Below are positions 1 to 8,571 of a stretch of 64,000 nucleotides of DNA, piece after piece. The position numbers and the translations under genes are program-made. The notes under the pieces were generated by a model. It ran no database searches and was not told the origin of the DNA. It saw only the letters and a list, made by a program, of their open reading frames with translations. Origin of the DNA: Parabacteroides sp. Marseille-P3160 (GTDB lineage: Bacteria > Bacteroidota > Bacteroidia > Bacteroidales > Tannerellaceae); NCBI RefSeq assembly GCF_900162725.1, contig NZ_LT799418.1:189194-253193 (forward strand), written 5' to 3'. Numbering within the stretch: position 1 is the first letter of the stretch; each line of letters opens with the position of its first letter.

Positions 1-623
1 CGGGGATTGAACCAAAGCTGGTCGATGCGGGCTTGATAAGCGCCGGAGATATCGGCTTCCCAGCTATCGCCGATCATCAGCGATTCGCTTTTCCTCGAGT
101 TGGTATTCTTTAGAGCATAATCAAAAATCCGCTTATTGGGTTTTTGTATTTGGGCATCCTCCGAAAGGATCACTTTCTCGAAATAGGGCGCCAGGCCGGA
201 ATACTGCAACTTCATTCCCTGTACTTCCCTGAAACCGTTGGAAAGGATGAAAAGACGGTAGCGCCCCTTCAGATAATCGAGGAGATCCAATGCACCGGGC
301 ACCAGGCGCGTCTTATTTCCGGTACGGAAAAGGAAGTCCTTGTTGATCCGGAGGACTTCCTCCGAGTCTTCAATACCCAAGGGGCGGAGGACATAGAGGA
401 AACGGTCGAGGATCAGCGTTTGCCGGTCGATCTCCCCGTTGCGGTATTGCGCCCAGAGAAGTTCGTTATGCGGCATATAAATAGCAAAGAAAGCCTCGAA
501 GGAGGTATAATACCGGTCGAAACGATAGTCGGTATAAATTTCTTCGAGGCTCTCTTTGTTATTATGGTAAGTATCCCAGAGTGTATCGTCCAGATCGATA
601 AAAAGGGATTTGTAATGCTTCAT
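1..623 (-). CDS. HAD-superfamily hydrolase, YjjG-like nucleotidase (C-terminus beyond window)
   Basis: Reading leftwards from ATG 623, the frame is open to the window edge, giving about 207 residues of a HAD phosphatase. The N-terminus carries the catalytic DxD motif (FIDLDDTLWD, D10 and D12), followed by a helical cap rich in aromatic residues, the motif II segment FILSNG and the motif IV region MIGDSWEADI near the edge. This order is typical of YjjG-type pyrimidine nucleotidases and related haloacid dehalogenase-like hydrolases, which remove phosphate from non-canonical or surplus nucleotides; substrate here is inferred only. The start codon overlaps the stop of the upstream lipoprotein gene as ATGA, so the two are probably translationally coupled. 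The missing part should be only the last 20-30 residues. Confidence 0.88.
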   Translation of the reverse strand, partial: MKHYKSLFIDLDDTLWDTYHNNKESLEEIYTDYRFDRYYTSFEAFFAIYMPHNELLWAQYRNGEIDRQTLILDRFLYVLRPLGIEDSEEVLRINKDFLFRTGNKTRLVPGALDLLDYLKGRYRLFILSNGFREVQGMKLQYSGLAPYFEKVILSEDAQIQKPNKRIFDYALKNTNSRKSESLMIGDSWEADISGAYQARIDQLWFNP

Positions 624-1492
624 CCGACTTCAATCACCAGGTATTTGCCCAAGCTCCAGAAATATTTATAATCCTTGATAACCAAAGTCAGGTTCTTTTC
701 GGCGTCTTGTTTGAATTCATATGAATCCTTGGGATGATTGGATTTCAGTTCTGCTTTCGAAGCGAACAAAGGTATCTCTTTCAACTCACGAATATCCACC
801 GCAATAAAATAATCCTTATTGAAACCGGTCTGCAAGACTTTAGATTTTGAAAACAGGCCTCCGCCGGAAATGATTTTCTGGTCTTTCAACTCTTTTTCCG
901 TTCCAAAGCAATAATACGCCCTGTTCAGTTCCTTATCCTGCGCGCTGATAGTCTTCGATTGGCTGGAGGCGGTTGTAGACAAGTTTTCCACGTTCTCATT
1001 CAAAGAGGCAACCATTTCATCCAATTCTTGGATACGGATGTTCTTCTTAGCCAAATCTTCCTGAAGGGAAGCAATGAGCGTCGCCTTCTGATCCAATTCG
1101 GAAGAAAGGCGGTTTAACGTTTTCTGCAAAGCGGAAGACTTGATATTGCTCTTATTCAGTTGCTCCTGCAATTGGGCGATCTGCGCCTTATTTTTCTTCA
1201 GCGTTTCAGTGATCAACTGCATGTTCTCTTTAATCTGCTCCCGCTTGCTTTGATTAAACTCGCCTCCGGTCTGTTGCTGGATCGTAAGGTAATTCTCGGC
1301 ATCGCGGATCGACTGGATATCAGCCTGCACGTCATTCAGAGTAGAGAGCATTTCATTAAGTTCCGCCGTATTCTGCGCGCTTTCCTGTTTCAGGGAATCA
1401 TTTTCCGCCTGTAGCTTCTTATAATCGGACGAATTCTGACCGCAGGAAATCAACAGGAGTGCACTGATCCCAATAAATAGTACTTTCTTCAT
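620..1492 (-). CDS. Coiled-coil lipoprotein of unknown function
   Basis: A 290-residue protein with a clear lipoprotein signal: basic start MKK, hydrophobic stretch, then the lipobox LLISC with Cys17 as the lipidation site. Residues about 25-190 are a continuous heptad-rich, Gln/Lys/Glu-rich coiled coil; residues 195-290 look globular (aromatic and charged, ending in YKYFWSLGKYLVIEV). I do not recognise a catalytic motif. The protein probably sits on the inner or outer membrane facing the periplasm. It lies 19 bp downstream of rsmI and overlaps the following HAD gene by four bases, so it belongs to the same leftward operon. Similar coiled-coil lipoproteins are common in Bacteroidales but have no assigned role. 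Confidence 0.8.
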   Translation of the reverse strand: MKKVLFIGISALLLISCGQNSSDYKKLQAENDSLKQESAQNTAELNEMLSTLNDVQADIQSIRDAENYLTIQQQTGGEFNQSKREQIKENMQLITETLKKNKAQIAQLQEQLNKSNIKSSALQKTLNRLSSELDQKATLIASLQEDLAKKNIRIQELDEMVASLNENVENLSTTASSQSKTISAQDKELNRAYYCFGTEKELKDQKIISGGGLFSKSKVLQTGFNKDYFIAVDIRELKEIPLFASKAELKSNHPKDSYEFKQDAEKNLTLVIKDYKYFWSLGKYLVIEVG

Positions 1493-1511
1493 TTTGTTAT
1501 AATATTAATAA

Positions 1512-2207
1512 TTAAATATCTTTATTCTTATGTTTCTCTTTTAAACCTCCTAAAACTATAACAATCTCTCCTTTCGGTTCGTTCACGGAAAAATGAGAAA
1601 TCAGTTCATTTACAGTTCCACGCACCGTTTCCTCGTGGATTTTAGAAATTTCGCGGGAGACAGAGACTTCTCTATCAATTCCCATGTGCTCAGCAAACTG
1701 CATTAAAGTTTTAAGCAGGCGGAAAGGAGATTCGTAAAAAATCATCGTCCGCTCTTCCAAAGCCAGTTCTTTGAGGCGGGTAAGCCTCCCTTTCTTCTGC
1801 GGGAGGAAGCCTTCGAAGCAAAAGCGGTCGTTCGGAAGGCCGGAGGCAACCAGGGCCGGAACGAAGGCCGTCGCTCCCGGGAGGCATTCCACCGCCACCC
1901 CTACCCGTACGCATTCGCGCACCAATAAGAAGCCGGGGTCGGAGATGGCCGGTGTACCGGCATCAGACACGAGGGCAATGTCCTCGCCTCCTGAAATCCG
2001 AGCGGCAAGCTGCTCCACAGTCTGATGCTCGTTAAATTTATGATGCGACTGCATCTTGTTTTGTATGTCGAAATGCTTCAGGAGGTTGCCGGTCGTGCGG
2101 GTATCTTCCGCCAAGATCAGGTCGGCTTCCTTCAGTACACGGATAGCGCGCAGGGTAATATCTTCCAGATTTCCCACAGGGGTGGGAACAATTGTCAGTT
2201 TTGCCAT
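1512..2207 (-). CDS. rsmI: 16S rRNA (cytidine(1402)-2'-O)-methyltransferase RsmI
   Basis: 231 residues, the usual length for a short RsmI. It methylates the 2'-O of C1402 in the 16S rRNA decoding centre using SAM. Seen in the sequence: N-terminal IVPTPVGNLEDITLRA, the AEDTRTTGNLL segment, the SDAGTPAISDPG glycine/aspartate loop and the LPGATAFVPAL motif, all typical of the tetrapyrrole-methylase fold of this family. A TTG lies one codon upstream of the chosen ATG, but the ATG gives the standard MAKL start. It follows a hypothetical gene by about 10 bp and precedes a lipoprotein gene by 19 bp, so it is in a four- or five-gene leftward operon. Confidence 0.95.
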   Translation of the reverse strand: MAKLTIVPTPVGNLEDITLRAIRVLKEADLILAEDTRTTGNLLKHFDIQNKMQSHHKFNEHQTVEQLAARISGGEDIALVSDAGTPAISDPGFLLVRECVRVGVAVECLPGATAFVPALVASGLPNDRFCFEGFLPQKKGRLTRLKELALEERTMIFYESPFRLLKTLMQFAEHMGIDREVSVSREISKIHEETVRGTVNELISHFSVNEPKGEIVIVLGGLKEKHKNKDI

Positions 2208-2217
2208 CAAGATAGAT

Positions 2218-2739
2218 TTAAGAGAAATGTTTTTTTAATAATTCGATTAATTCCGAGGCGGCACCTTTCTCCTCCGGAGGCCAGCCATCCAACCGGCGGA
2301 GATAGCGGAGCGAATCGTCGAAGCTGCTATAAGCATTCAGCGCCTCGAGAGCTTGGTTCATCCGCTTTCCGTCGTTCAGAAACAGTTCCTTGCAGAAACG
2401 GATCCGGTCGTTGAGGCTTAAGGCTTGCGTAAGGTCGGAGAACTTCCGGATAAGAAACCGCTCATGCAAAGAATGCACGGCCGGCTCTTCCACAGCCTTC
2501 TCTTCTACCGGACGGGGCGCTTCGTCCGCCATTTGATCCTGCCGGATCCAATGGGTAATCCGCTCGCCTTGCATCGCTTCGAGGAATTGCAATTCCCGCT
2601 GGATAAGCTGGATTCGGTCGGCCGCTTCACTGAAAAAGGAAACCGGGTAAAATCCTTCTTCTTCCGAAGCATTTTCCAACCATTCGGCCAAATGGCGGAT
2701 ATCGGTAGCGATGCTCTTTGCCTTCTCCTTATTGTCCAT
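2218..2739 (-). CDS. Conserved-looking hypothetical protein, helical
   Basis: 173 residues, soluble, no signal peptide or membrane segment. The N-terminal 65 residues and the last 75 residues are predicted helical by eye, separated by an acidic, proline-containing linker (about residues 72-90). The C-terminal half has the phrase SLNDRIRFCKELF, then NDGKRMNQALEALN, a pattern I associate with uncharacterised Bacteroidales proteins, but I cannot assign a function. It is the first gene of the leftward rsmI operon: a TAnnTTTG box sits 24 bp upstream of its ATG and rsmI begins about 10 bp after its stop. Confidence 0.75.
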   Translation of the reverse strand: MDNKEKAKSIATDIRHLAEWLENASEEEGFYPVSFFSEAADRIQLIQRELQFLEAMQGERITHWIRQDQMADEAPRPVEEKAVEEPAVHSLHERFLIRKFSDLTQALSLNDRIRFCKELFLNDGKRMNQALEALNAYSSFDDSLRYLRRLDGWPPEEKGAASELIELLKKHFS

Positions 2740-2762
2740 GCCCTTACGCTTTAAAACCGAGT

Positions 2763-2770
2763 CAAAGATA
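2763..2770 (-). promoter_or_regulatory. -7 promoter box (TATCTTTG) for the hypothetical-rsmI operon
   Basis: On the minus strand this reads TATCTTTG, an exact match to the Bacteroidota -7 consensus TAnnTTTG, ending 24 bp before the ATG at 2739. It would drive the hypothetical, rsmI, lipoprotein and HAD genes. No convincing -33 TTTG was found at the usual spacing. Confidence 0.55.
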
Positions 2771-2787
2771 CATCTTTTTTCAGATTT

Positions 2788-3687
2788 TCAAGGCTTTTCC
2801 GGCCATCGCTTCCGGGCTGTTTCCATCTTCCGCAATACCTCTCCCTTCGTACCGGAAAAGGGACCGATGCGTTCGATTTTCAACGTAGCCATTGCAGCCC
2901 CGAAGTGTCCGGATTGCTCCATGCCGGTCCCTTTGCTGCGTTGGTAAAGGTAACCGGTGAAATAAGTATCGCCACAACCGGTCGCATCCAGCACTTTGTC
3001 GGCTTCATAGGCAGGGATGGAATAGAATTGCCTGCCGTCGTACAAAACCGATCCACGGCTTCCCATCGTGATCAGTACCTCCCGGACTCCCCATTCATAG
3101 AGCAGCCGGGCAGCATGACGGATGTCTTTATATCCGGTCAGGACTTCCATCTCTTCCTCGTTGACTTTCAGGAAATGGATATACGGCAGGACTTCCCTTT
3201 TATTCGTCCAATCGACAGGATAGACGCGGGTATCACGAACTTCGCGCAAATAACCCTGCGAATCGACGGCAACCAGCGCTTTCCCGGATAGGGACTTCAC
3301 AATATCCGGAGAGAAATCATCGGCAAGCAAGGCGCCGAGCAAAAAGATCTGGGCCTCCGTTTGCCGGAAAGCATCGAGAGTGAATGGATCGGCTTTCGCC
3401 AATACCCGTTGGGCACGGTTGTCCTGATCCTCTCCATAACGATTCTCAAAGTAAACCGAATGCCTGCTGGGCATCACTTCCACTTCCACCCCTTTCTCAC
3501 GCAGGTGTTCCACGGTCGGATATTCCGATTTACCCAAAGCGGTAATCAACTTGTAGCGGATGTCCGTAAAAAGGGAAAGGGCCTCGGAACAATAGAAAGA
3601 GGTTCCTCCCGGCATTTGCACTGTATTCCGCGGTGTAATCACCTTATCCAAGGTAATATGCCCCACACAGCATAGATCGTATTGCAT
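2788..3687 (-). CDS. PfkB/ribokinase-family carbohydrate kinase
   Basis: 299 residues. ATP-dependent sugar or nucleoside kinase of the PfkB fold. The C-terminal signature is clear: KVLDATGCGDTYFTGYLY, with the Gly-x-Gly-Asp anion hole and catalytic Asp. The N-terminal substrate-binding segment (GHITLDKVI, then MPGGTSFYCSEAL) and LKVNEEEMEVLTG are also family features. The substrate cannot be read from the sequence. I chose ATG 3687 over a TTG eight codons upstream because the TTG lies almost on the predicted transcription start set by the -7 box at 3719-3726. The gene is monocistronic: the next leftward gene has its own promoter. Confidence 0.88.
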   Translation of the reverse strand: MQYDLCCVGHITLDKVITPRNTVQMPGGTSFYCSEALSLFTDIRYKLITALGKSEYPTVEHLREKGVEVEVMPSRHSVYFENRYGEDQDNRAQRVLAKADPFTLDAFRQTEAQIFLLGALLADDFSPDIVKSLSGKALVAVDSQGYLREVRDTRVYPVDWTNKREVLPYIHFLKVNEEEMEVLTGYKDIRHAARLLYEWGVREVLITMGSRGSVLYDGRQFYSIPAYEADKVLDATGCGDTYFTGYLYQRSKGTGMEQSGHFGAAMATLKIERIGPFSGTKGEVLRKMETARKRWPEKP

Positions 3688-3718
3688 TCTGTCCTTGTTG
3701 TTTTTAGTCAATGAGAAG

Positions 3719-3726
3719 CAAAAGTA
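3719..3726 (-). promoter_or_regulatory. -7 promoter box (TACTTTTG) for the PfkB kinase
   Basis: Minus-strand TACTTTTG matches TAnnTTTG. The inferred transcription start is near 3715, giving a leader of about 28 nt to ATG 3687. Confidence 0.5.
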
Positions 3727-4296
3727 CGAAATGCTTATGAAACAGTTATAAAAGATCGTCGGGAACTATTTATTTTTTACCAGCTTGTCTATATAATAAT
3801 CTGGAAACGACGCTTTACTATACTGATTTTCAAAATAATGTATATCCAATTTCATCCTCCGCTAAATCCAATTAACTGTTCTATGGCTGTGAAACACCTG
3901 TTTGACGGCTGTGAAACACGTGTTTGATAGCTGTGAAACACGTGTTCGACAGCTGTAAAACACGTGTGTGACGGACATAGAACACCTACTTGAGTGTAGT
4001 TTAATGATTTTAGTTGACTACATCTTCTCTAACTTGTAAGTTATGACTTGTTTATTATTTAGCTATAAATCATATTGACCTATTTTACCGGGAAAAGATT
4101 GGCTTAAGCATCACTCGCCAATTTCTTGCGCACCTGGGCGGAAGGTAAAAAGCATGCTTCGTATTCCTGTCAGTGAGAATTCAACGCCTATAAAACATAA
4201 ACATCTTATTATCAAAGTTGTCACCCTTTTATTCTTTATTATGACCGCTCGAATGGCCTTTGGGAAAATCAAATGCGGCGGAAAACATTTTTTTGG
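3727..4296. other. Gene-free divergent intergenic region
   Basis: About 570 bp between the leftward PfkB gene and the rightward mnmG promoter. It contains a 22-bp tandem repeat array (3885-3994) and otherwise AT-rich sequence. A 69-codon minus-strand frame at 4111-4320 has no recognisable features and is not called. I found no TTATCCACA-type DnaA box by eye, although the gene orientation switch here would suit a replication-linked region. Confidence 0.6.
3885..3994. repeat. Five tandem 22-bp repeats (consensus RGCTGTGAAACACGTGTTTGAY)
   Basis: Five head-to-tail units of exactly 22 bp start at 3885, 3907, 3929, 3951 and 3973. The first four are close copies of the consensus and the fifth is degenerate (ggacatagaacacctacttg...). 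Each central unit contains CACGTG inside AAACACGTGTTT, an imperfect dyad. The same 22-bp period and words recur at 37320-37407. There are no unique spacers, so this is not a CRISPR array. The array lies in the upstream region of mnmG. Confidence 0.85.
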
Positions 4297-4304
4297 TAAC
4301 TTTG
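4297..4304 (+). promoter_or_regulatory. -7 promoter box (TAACTTTG) for mnmG
   Basis: TAACTTTG matches TAnnTTTG exactly. The inferred start near 4308 gives a leader of about 65 nt before the mnmG ATG at 4373. No -33 box at standard spacing was seen. Confidence 0.55.
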
Positions 4305-4372
4305 CAGACTGGTTTTGCAAGAAATAGAACGGGTTACTTCTTGCCGAAAATCATCCTAAAAGAAATAAAGAA

Positions 4373-6250
4373 ATGAAATTTTCATATGACGTAATCGTAG
4401 TGGGCGCAGGACATGCTGGTTGTGAAGCGGCGGCAGCGGCGGCCAACCTAGGCTCGGAGACACTGCTCATTACGATGGACATGAATAAAATAGCGCAAAT
4501 GAGCTGCAATCCGGCTGTAGGCGGTATCGCCAAAGGACAAATCGTCCGGGAGATCGATGCCCTGGGAGGTTATATGGGGATTGTGACCGACCGGACTGCC
4601 ATCCAATTCCGGATGCTGAACCGTAGCAAAGGACCTGCCATGTGGAGCCCCCGGGCGCAAAGCGACCGGGCGCAATTCATCCGGAACTGGCGGGAGATTT
4701 TAGAGAATATTCCACATTTATACATATGGCAAGATCTTGTATATGAACTAATTATAGAGAACAAGACCCTGCAGGGAGTACGTACGAGGATGGGTGTCGA
4801 GTTTCGCGCCAAGAGCGTAGTACTTACAAACGGTACCTTCCTGAACGGGTTGCTGCATATCGGAAAAACGCAATTGCGCGGAGGCCGGATGGCCGAACCG
4901 GCGGCAACCGGATTGACGGAACAACTCATACAGTTAGGCTTCCGGTCCGACCGGATGAAGACCGGTACTCCGGTGCGCATTGACGGACGTTCCGTCCATT
5001 TCGAAGAGATGGGCGAACAACCGGGGGAAAACGATTTCCATCAGTTTTCCTATCTTGATTCGGTGCACCGGGAACTTCGCCAACTTAGCTGCTGGACGAC
5101 TTACACGAACGAATCCTGCCACGACATTTTACGCGAAGGCCTCCCCTATTCTCCTCTATATAATGGACAGATCCAAAGCATCGGCCCCCGCTATTGCCCG
5201 AGCATCGAAACGAAGATCGTTACTTTCGCCGACAAGACGCATCACCAACTATTCCTGGAACCCGAGGGAGAAACAACGCATGAGTATTACCTGAACGGAT
5301 TCTCGTCGTCCCTTCCGATTGACATTCAGATCCGGGCATTGCAGGCGATTCCCGCCTTCCGCGATTTACAGATTTACCGTCCAGGCTATGCGATCGAGTA
5401 CGACTTTTTCGATCCGACTCAATTAAGCCATACGCTCGAAACGAAGCAGATCGCCAATCTATTTTTTGCCGGACAGATCAATGGCACGACTGGCTATGAG
5501 GAAGCGGGCGGGCAAGGACTGATTGCAGGCATCAATGCACATATCCGTTGCCACGGGGGAGAGCCTTTCACGCTTGGACGGGACGAGGCTTATATCGGAG
5601 TACTGATAGACGATTTGGTGACAAAAGGTGTGGACGAACCTTATCGCATGTTTACCTCCCGTGCCGAGTACCGGATCCTCCTCCGCCAAGATGATGCCGA
5701 CATGCGCCTGACCGAGAAAGCATATGCCCTCGGCTTGGCAAAGCAAGACCGATACGACTTGCTCCAGAAAAAAAAGAAGTATCGCGACGAGCTCATTTCA
5801 TTCGTGGAAAACTATTCTGTTAAGCCGGCAGAAATGAATGAAGGCCTGGAACAGTTGGGGACAGCTCCGTTGACACACGGATGCAAATTGGTCGATTTGG
5901 CCCTTCGCCCTCAGGTGAAGCTATCCGATTTGGCAAACCTCACTCCCGCCCTTCGCTTGGAGTTGGAAAAAATTCCGCAGAAAAGGCGTGACGAAATTAT
6001 GGAGGCGGCGGAAATTCTATTAAAATACAGCGGATATATCCGGCGCGAACAACAGATCGCAGATAAGATTTCCCGCCTTGAGAATATCCGCATCAAAGAC
6101 AAATTCGACTATTCGACTATCCAGTCGCTCTCTACTGAAGCCCGGCAAAAGTTGCAAAAAATAAATCCGGAAACGATTGCCCAAGCCAGCCGGATCCCCG
6201 GCATATCTCCGAGTGACATCAACATCCTCCTGGTTTTATTGGGGAGATAA
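4373..6250 (+). CDS. mnmG: tRNA uridine-5-carboxymethylaminomethyl(34) synthesis enzyme MnmG
   Basis: 625 residues, full length. With MnmE it installs the carboxymethylaminomethyl group on wobble uridine 34 of several tRNAs, using FAD, NADH and methylene-THF. The N-terminal FAD motif is VGAGHAGCEAAAAAANLG (residues 9-26). Family motifs follow: MSCNPAVGGIAKGQ, MLNRSKGPAMWSPRAQ, LRGGRMAEPA, RMKTGTPVRI, and YRPGYAIEYDFFDP. The C-terminal helical domain with YSGYIRREQQ is complete. The stop is followed by a parS site and, 54 bp on, by uvrC. mnmG (gidA) lies near the replication origin in many bacteria, which fits the parS site here. Confidence 0.97.
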   Translation: MKFSYDVIVVGAGHAGCEAAAAAANLGSETLLITMDMNKIAQMSCNPAVGGIAKGQIVREIDALGGYMGIVTDRTAIQFRMLNRSKGPAMWSPRAQSDRAQFIRNWREILENIPHLYIWQDLVYELIIENKTLQGVRTRMGVEFRAKSVVLTNGTFLNGLLHIGKTQLRGGRMAEPAATGLTEQLIQLGFRSDRMKTGTPVRIDGRSVHFEEMGEQPGENDFHQFSYLDSVHRELRQLSCWTTYTNESCHDILREGLPYSPLYNGQIQSIGPRYCPSIETKIVTFADKTHHQLFLEPEGETTHEYYLNGFSSSLPIDIQIRALQAIPAFRDLQIYRPGYAIEYDFFDPTQLSHTLETKQIANLFFAGQINGTTGYEEAGGQGLIAGINAHIRCHGGEPFTLGRDEAYIGVLIDDLVTKGVDEPYRMFTSRAEYRILLRQDDADMRLTEKAYALGLAKQDRYDLLQKKKKYRDELISFVENYSVKPAEMNEGLEQLGTAPLTHGCKLVDLALRPQVKLSDLANLTPALRLELEKIPQKRRDEIMEAAEILLKYSGYIRREQQIADKISRLENIRIKDKFDYSTIQSLSTEARQKLQKINPETIAQASRIPGISPSDINILLVLLGR

Positions 6251-6256
6251 GTTGAA

Positions 6257-6272
6257 TGTTCCACGTGAAACA
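6257..6272. promoter_or_regulatory. parS centromere site (TGTTCCACGTGAAACA)
   Basis: The 16 bp are identical to the classic chromosomal parS sequence recognised by ParB/Spo0J (pattern TGTTNCACGTGAAACA). The site sits alone in the 54-bp gap between mnmG and uvrC. ParB loading at such sites drives origin segregation and SMC recruitment, so its presence implies this part of the chromosome is near oriC. It has one mismatched pair from a perfect palindrome (C versus A/T position 5), exactly as in the canonical site. Confidence 0.9.
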
Positions 6273-6304
6273 TCACCTTTTTCAAACAAAAGAAGGGAGA
6301 GAAA

Positions 6305-8116
6305 ATGAAGGAGAATACAAAAGATAGAATAGACTTAATATTAGCAACGATTCCGGATAGCCCGGGTTGTTACCAATATTTCGACGAAAAAGGGACTATC
6401 ATTTACGTAGGCAAGGCGAAGAACCTGAAAAAGCGCGTAACCTCTTATTTCAACAAAGAGCATGACAACAACAAGACACGGGTTCTCGTCAAACAAATAA
6501 GGGATATCAAATACATTGTTGTCGATTCGGAAGAGGACGCCCTTCTGCTCGAAAACAATCTGATCAAACAATACCGTCCCAGATACAACGTTCTTCTGAA
6601 AGATGACAAAACCTACCCTTCCATTGTCGTAAAGAACGAGTACTTTCCGCGCGTTTTCCAAACGAGAAACATCGTACGCGACGGTTCCCAATATTACGGT
6701 CCTTATCCTTCGGTCTATACAGCCAAAGTTATGCTGCAAATGCTAAAGGATATTTATCCGATACGGACGTGCAAGTACCCGCTCACCCCGGAAACCATTG
6801 CACAGGGGAAGTATAAAGAATGCCTCCAGTATCATATCAAACGCTGCAAAGCTCCTTGCATCGGACTGCAATCGCTAGAGGAATATATGAAGAATGTTTC
6901 CGAAATAAAGGAGATTTTAAAAGGGAATATCTCCCATATCGCGAAGATTCTGTATGAGAAAATGCAACAATTAGCGGTAGAGCTTCGTTTCGAGGAAGCT
7001 CAGGCCATTAAAGAGAAATATGAAATCATAGAGAATTACCGTTCGAAATCAACGGTCGTCACCCCCATGCTGCACAATATCGACGTCTTTTCTTTTGCTG
7101 AGAACGAACGCTCCGCCTACATTAATTTCCTCCATATCGGGAACGGGGCGATTGTTCAGGCGCATACATTCGAGTACCGGAAGAAACTGGATGAAGAAAA
7201 AGAAGAGCTGTTGGGATTAGGTATTATCGAAATGCGTAAGCGATTCGAAAGCAACGCCCGGGAAATCATCGTTCCGTTCGATCTCGATCTCCAACTGGAA
7301 GGAATAACATTTACCATTCCCCAACGTGGAGACAAGAAAAAACTGCTCGAATTATCAGAAATGAACGTAAGACAATACAAGATAGACCGATTGAAACAGG
7401 CGGAAAAGCTGAATCCAGAACAAAGGAATACAAGGTTACTGAAGGAAATCCAGACCCAGCTCCAATTAAAGAAACTGCCGGCCCATATCGAGTGCTTTGA
7501 TAATTCCAACATACAAGGTTCAGATGCCGTAGCCGCCTGCGTCGTTTTCATAATGGGCAAACCTTCCAAGAAAGATTACCGGAAGTACATTATCAAAACG
7601 GTCGAAGGTCCCGACGATTATGCTTCCATGAAGGAAGTTGTCTATCGGCGCTACAAACGACTGAAGGAAGAAGGGGCGCCGCTCCCCGACCTAATCATTA
7701 CGGACGGAGGGAAAGGACAAATGGAAGTGGTACGGGAGGTAATCGAAGACGAATTGCACCTGGAAATACCCATCACAGGCTTGGCAAAGGACAAGAAGCA
7801 CCGTACTTCGGAATTTCTTTATGGTTCTCCTCCTACTTCTTTGGGATTAGCCCGGCAAAGCCCGCTTTTCCATCTGTTGGAACAGATGCAGAATGAAGTC
7901 CACCGCTTCGCCATTACTTTTCATAAGGAAAAGCGGAGTAAAAGGCAAACGGCATCCGAATTAGACCAGATCAAAGGCATCGGCGAAAAGACAAAAGTAT
8001 TACTTTTACGTGAATATAAAAGTGTAAAAAGAATCAAGAAAGCAAGCCCGGAAGAGTTGAAAAAATTAATCGGCGAAGCCAAAGTGGCCTTGCTAAAAGA
8101 AGGATTAACAAAATAA
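6305..8116 (+). CDS. uvrC: Excinuclease ABC subunit C UvrC
   Basis: 603 residues, full length. UvrC makes both incisions around a lesion held by UvrAB in nucleotide excision repair. Domains in order: GIY-YIG nuclease (residues about 14-100; PGCYQYF, then TIIYVGKAKNLKKRVTSYF), a Cys-containing segment (C156, then CLQYHIKRCKAPC) typical of the family's Fe-S cluster, a UVR motif around residue 205-240 (ELRFEEAQAIKEKYEII), the RNase H-like 5' nuclease (HIECFDNSNIQGSDAVAACVVF, later ITDGGKGQ) and C-terminal helix-hairpin-helix (IKGIGEKTKVLLL). It starts the uvrC-dtd-MazG-deoC run with 2-bp or overlapping junctions. Confidence 0.97.
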   Translation: MKENTKDRIDLILATIPDSPGCYQYFDEKGTIIYVGKAKNLKKRVTSYFNKEHDNNKTRVLVKQIRDIKYIVVDSEEDALLLENNLIKQYRPRYNVLLKDDKTYPSIVVKNEYFPRVFQTRNIVRDGSQYYGPYPSVYTAKVMLQMLKDIYPIRTCKYPLTPETIAQGKYKECLQYHIKRCKAPCIGLQSLEEYMKNVSEIKEILKGNISHIAKILYEKMQQLAVELRFEEAQAIKEKYEIIENYRSKSTVVTPMLHNIDVFSFAENERSAYINFLHIGNGAIVQAHTFEYRKKLDEEKEELLGLGIIEMRKRFESNAREIIVPFDLDLQLEGITFTIPQRGDKKKLLELSEMNVRQYKIDRLKQAEKLNPEQRNTRLLKEIQTQLQLKKLPAHIECFDNSNIQGSDAVAACVVFIMGKPSKKDYRKYIIKTVEGPDDYASMKEVVYRRYKRLKEEGAPLPDLIITDGGKGQMEVVREVIEDELHLEIPITGLAKDKKHRTSEFLYGSPPTSLGLARQSPLFHLLEQMQNEVHRFAITFHKEKRSKRQTASELDQIKGIGEKTKVLLLREYKSVKRIKKASPEELKKLIGEAKVALLKEGLTK

Positions 8117-8118
8117 AA

Positions 8119-8571
8119 ATGAGAACGGTAATACAAAGAGTAAGTCATTCGTCCGTAACAATCGAAGGAATCGTCAAAAGTCAAATCGGTAATGGTTTAT
8201 TAGTCCTGGTAGGAATTGAAGACAAAGATACGGACGAGGACATCCAATGGTTGGTAAAGAAGATAGTGAACATGCGAATTTTTGACGATGAAAACGGGGT
8301 AATGAACCGCTCCGTATTGGACACGAACGGTGAGATCCTCGTCGTTAGTCAGTTCACACTCATGGCATCCACCCAGAAAGGAAACCGTCCGTCTTACATA
8401 CGGGCATCAAAACCGGAATTTGCCATTCCTATGTATGAGAATTTCTGCAATGAAATGTCCCTATCCTTGGGAAAAGAGGTAAAAACAGGTACTTTCGGAG
8501 CGGATATGAAAGTCAACTTGCTGAACGACGGTCCAGTAACGATTATATTAGATAGTAAAAACAAAGAATAA
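8119..8571 (+). CDS. dtd: D-aminoacyl-tRNA deacylase Dtd
   Basis: 150 residues, the standard Dtd length. It hydrolyses D-amino acids (and misacylated glycine) from tRNA. Both family motifs are present: SQFTLMASTQKGNRPSY (catalytic SQxT loop) and NDGPVTIILDS (the GP cis-dipeptide that excludes L-amino acids). The start lies 2 bp after the uvrC stop and its own stop overlaps the ATG of the next gene by one base (TAATG), so it is cotranscribed and probably translationally coupled. Confidence 0.96.
   Translation: MRTVIQRVSHSSVTIEGIVKSQIGNGLLVLVGIEDKDTDEDIQWLVKKIVNMRIFDDENGVMNRSVLDTNGEILVVSQFTLMASTQKGNRPSYIRASKPEFAIPMYENFCNEMSLSLGKEVKTGTFGADMKVNLLNDGPVTIILDSKNKE

Noticed and set aside
3885-3994. 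CACGTG-containing repeats as additional parS sites
   Set aside because: The repeat core is AAACACGTGTTT, with the flanks in the opposite order to parS (TTTCACGTGAAA), and the units are tandem at 22 bp, unlike isolated parS sites.
3885-3994. CRISPR array
   Set aside because: The 22-bp units abut with no unique spacers and there are no cas genes.
4111-4320. 69-codon minus-strand ORF as a gene
   Set aside because: No recognisable domain, no promoter box, and it overlaps the mnmG promoter region.
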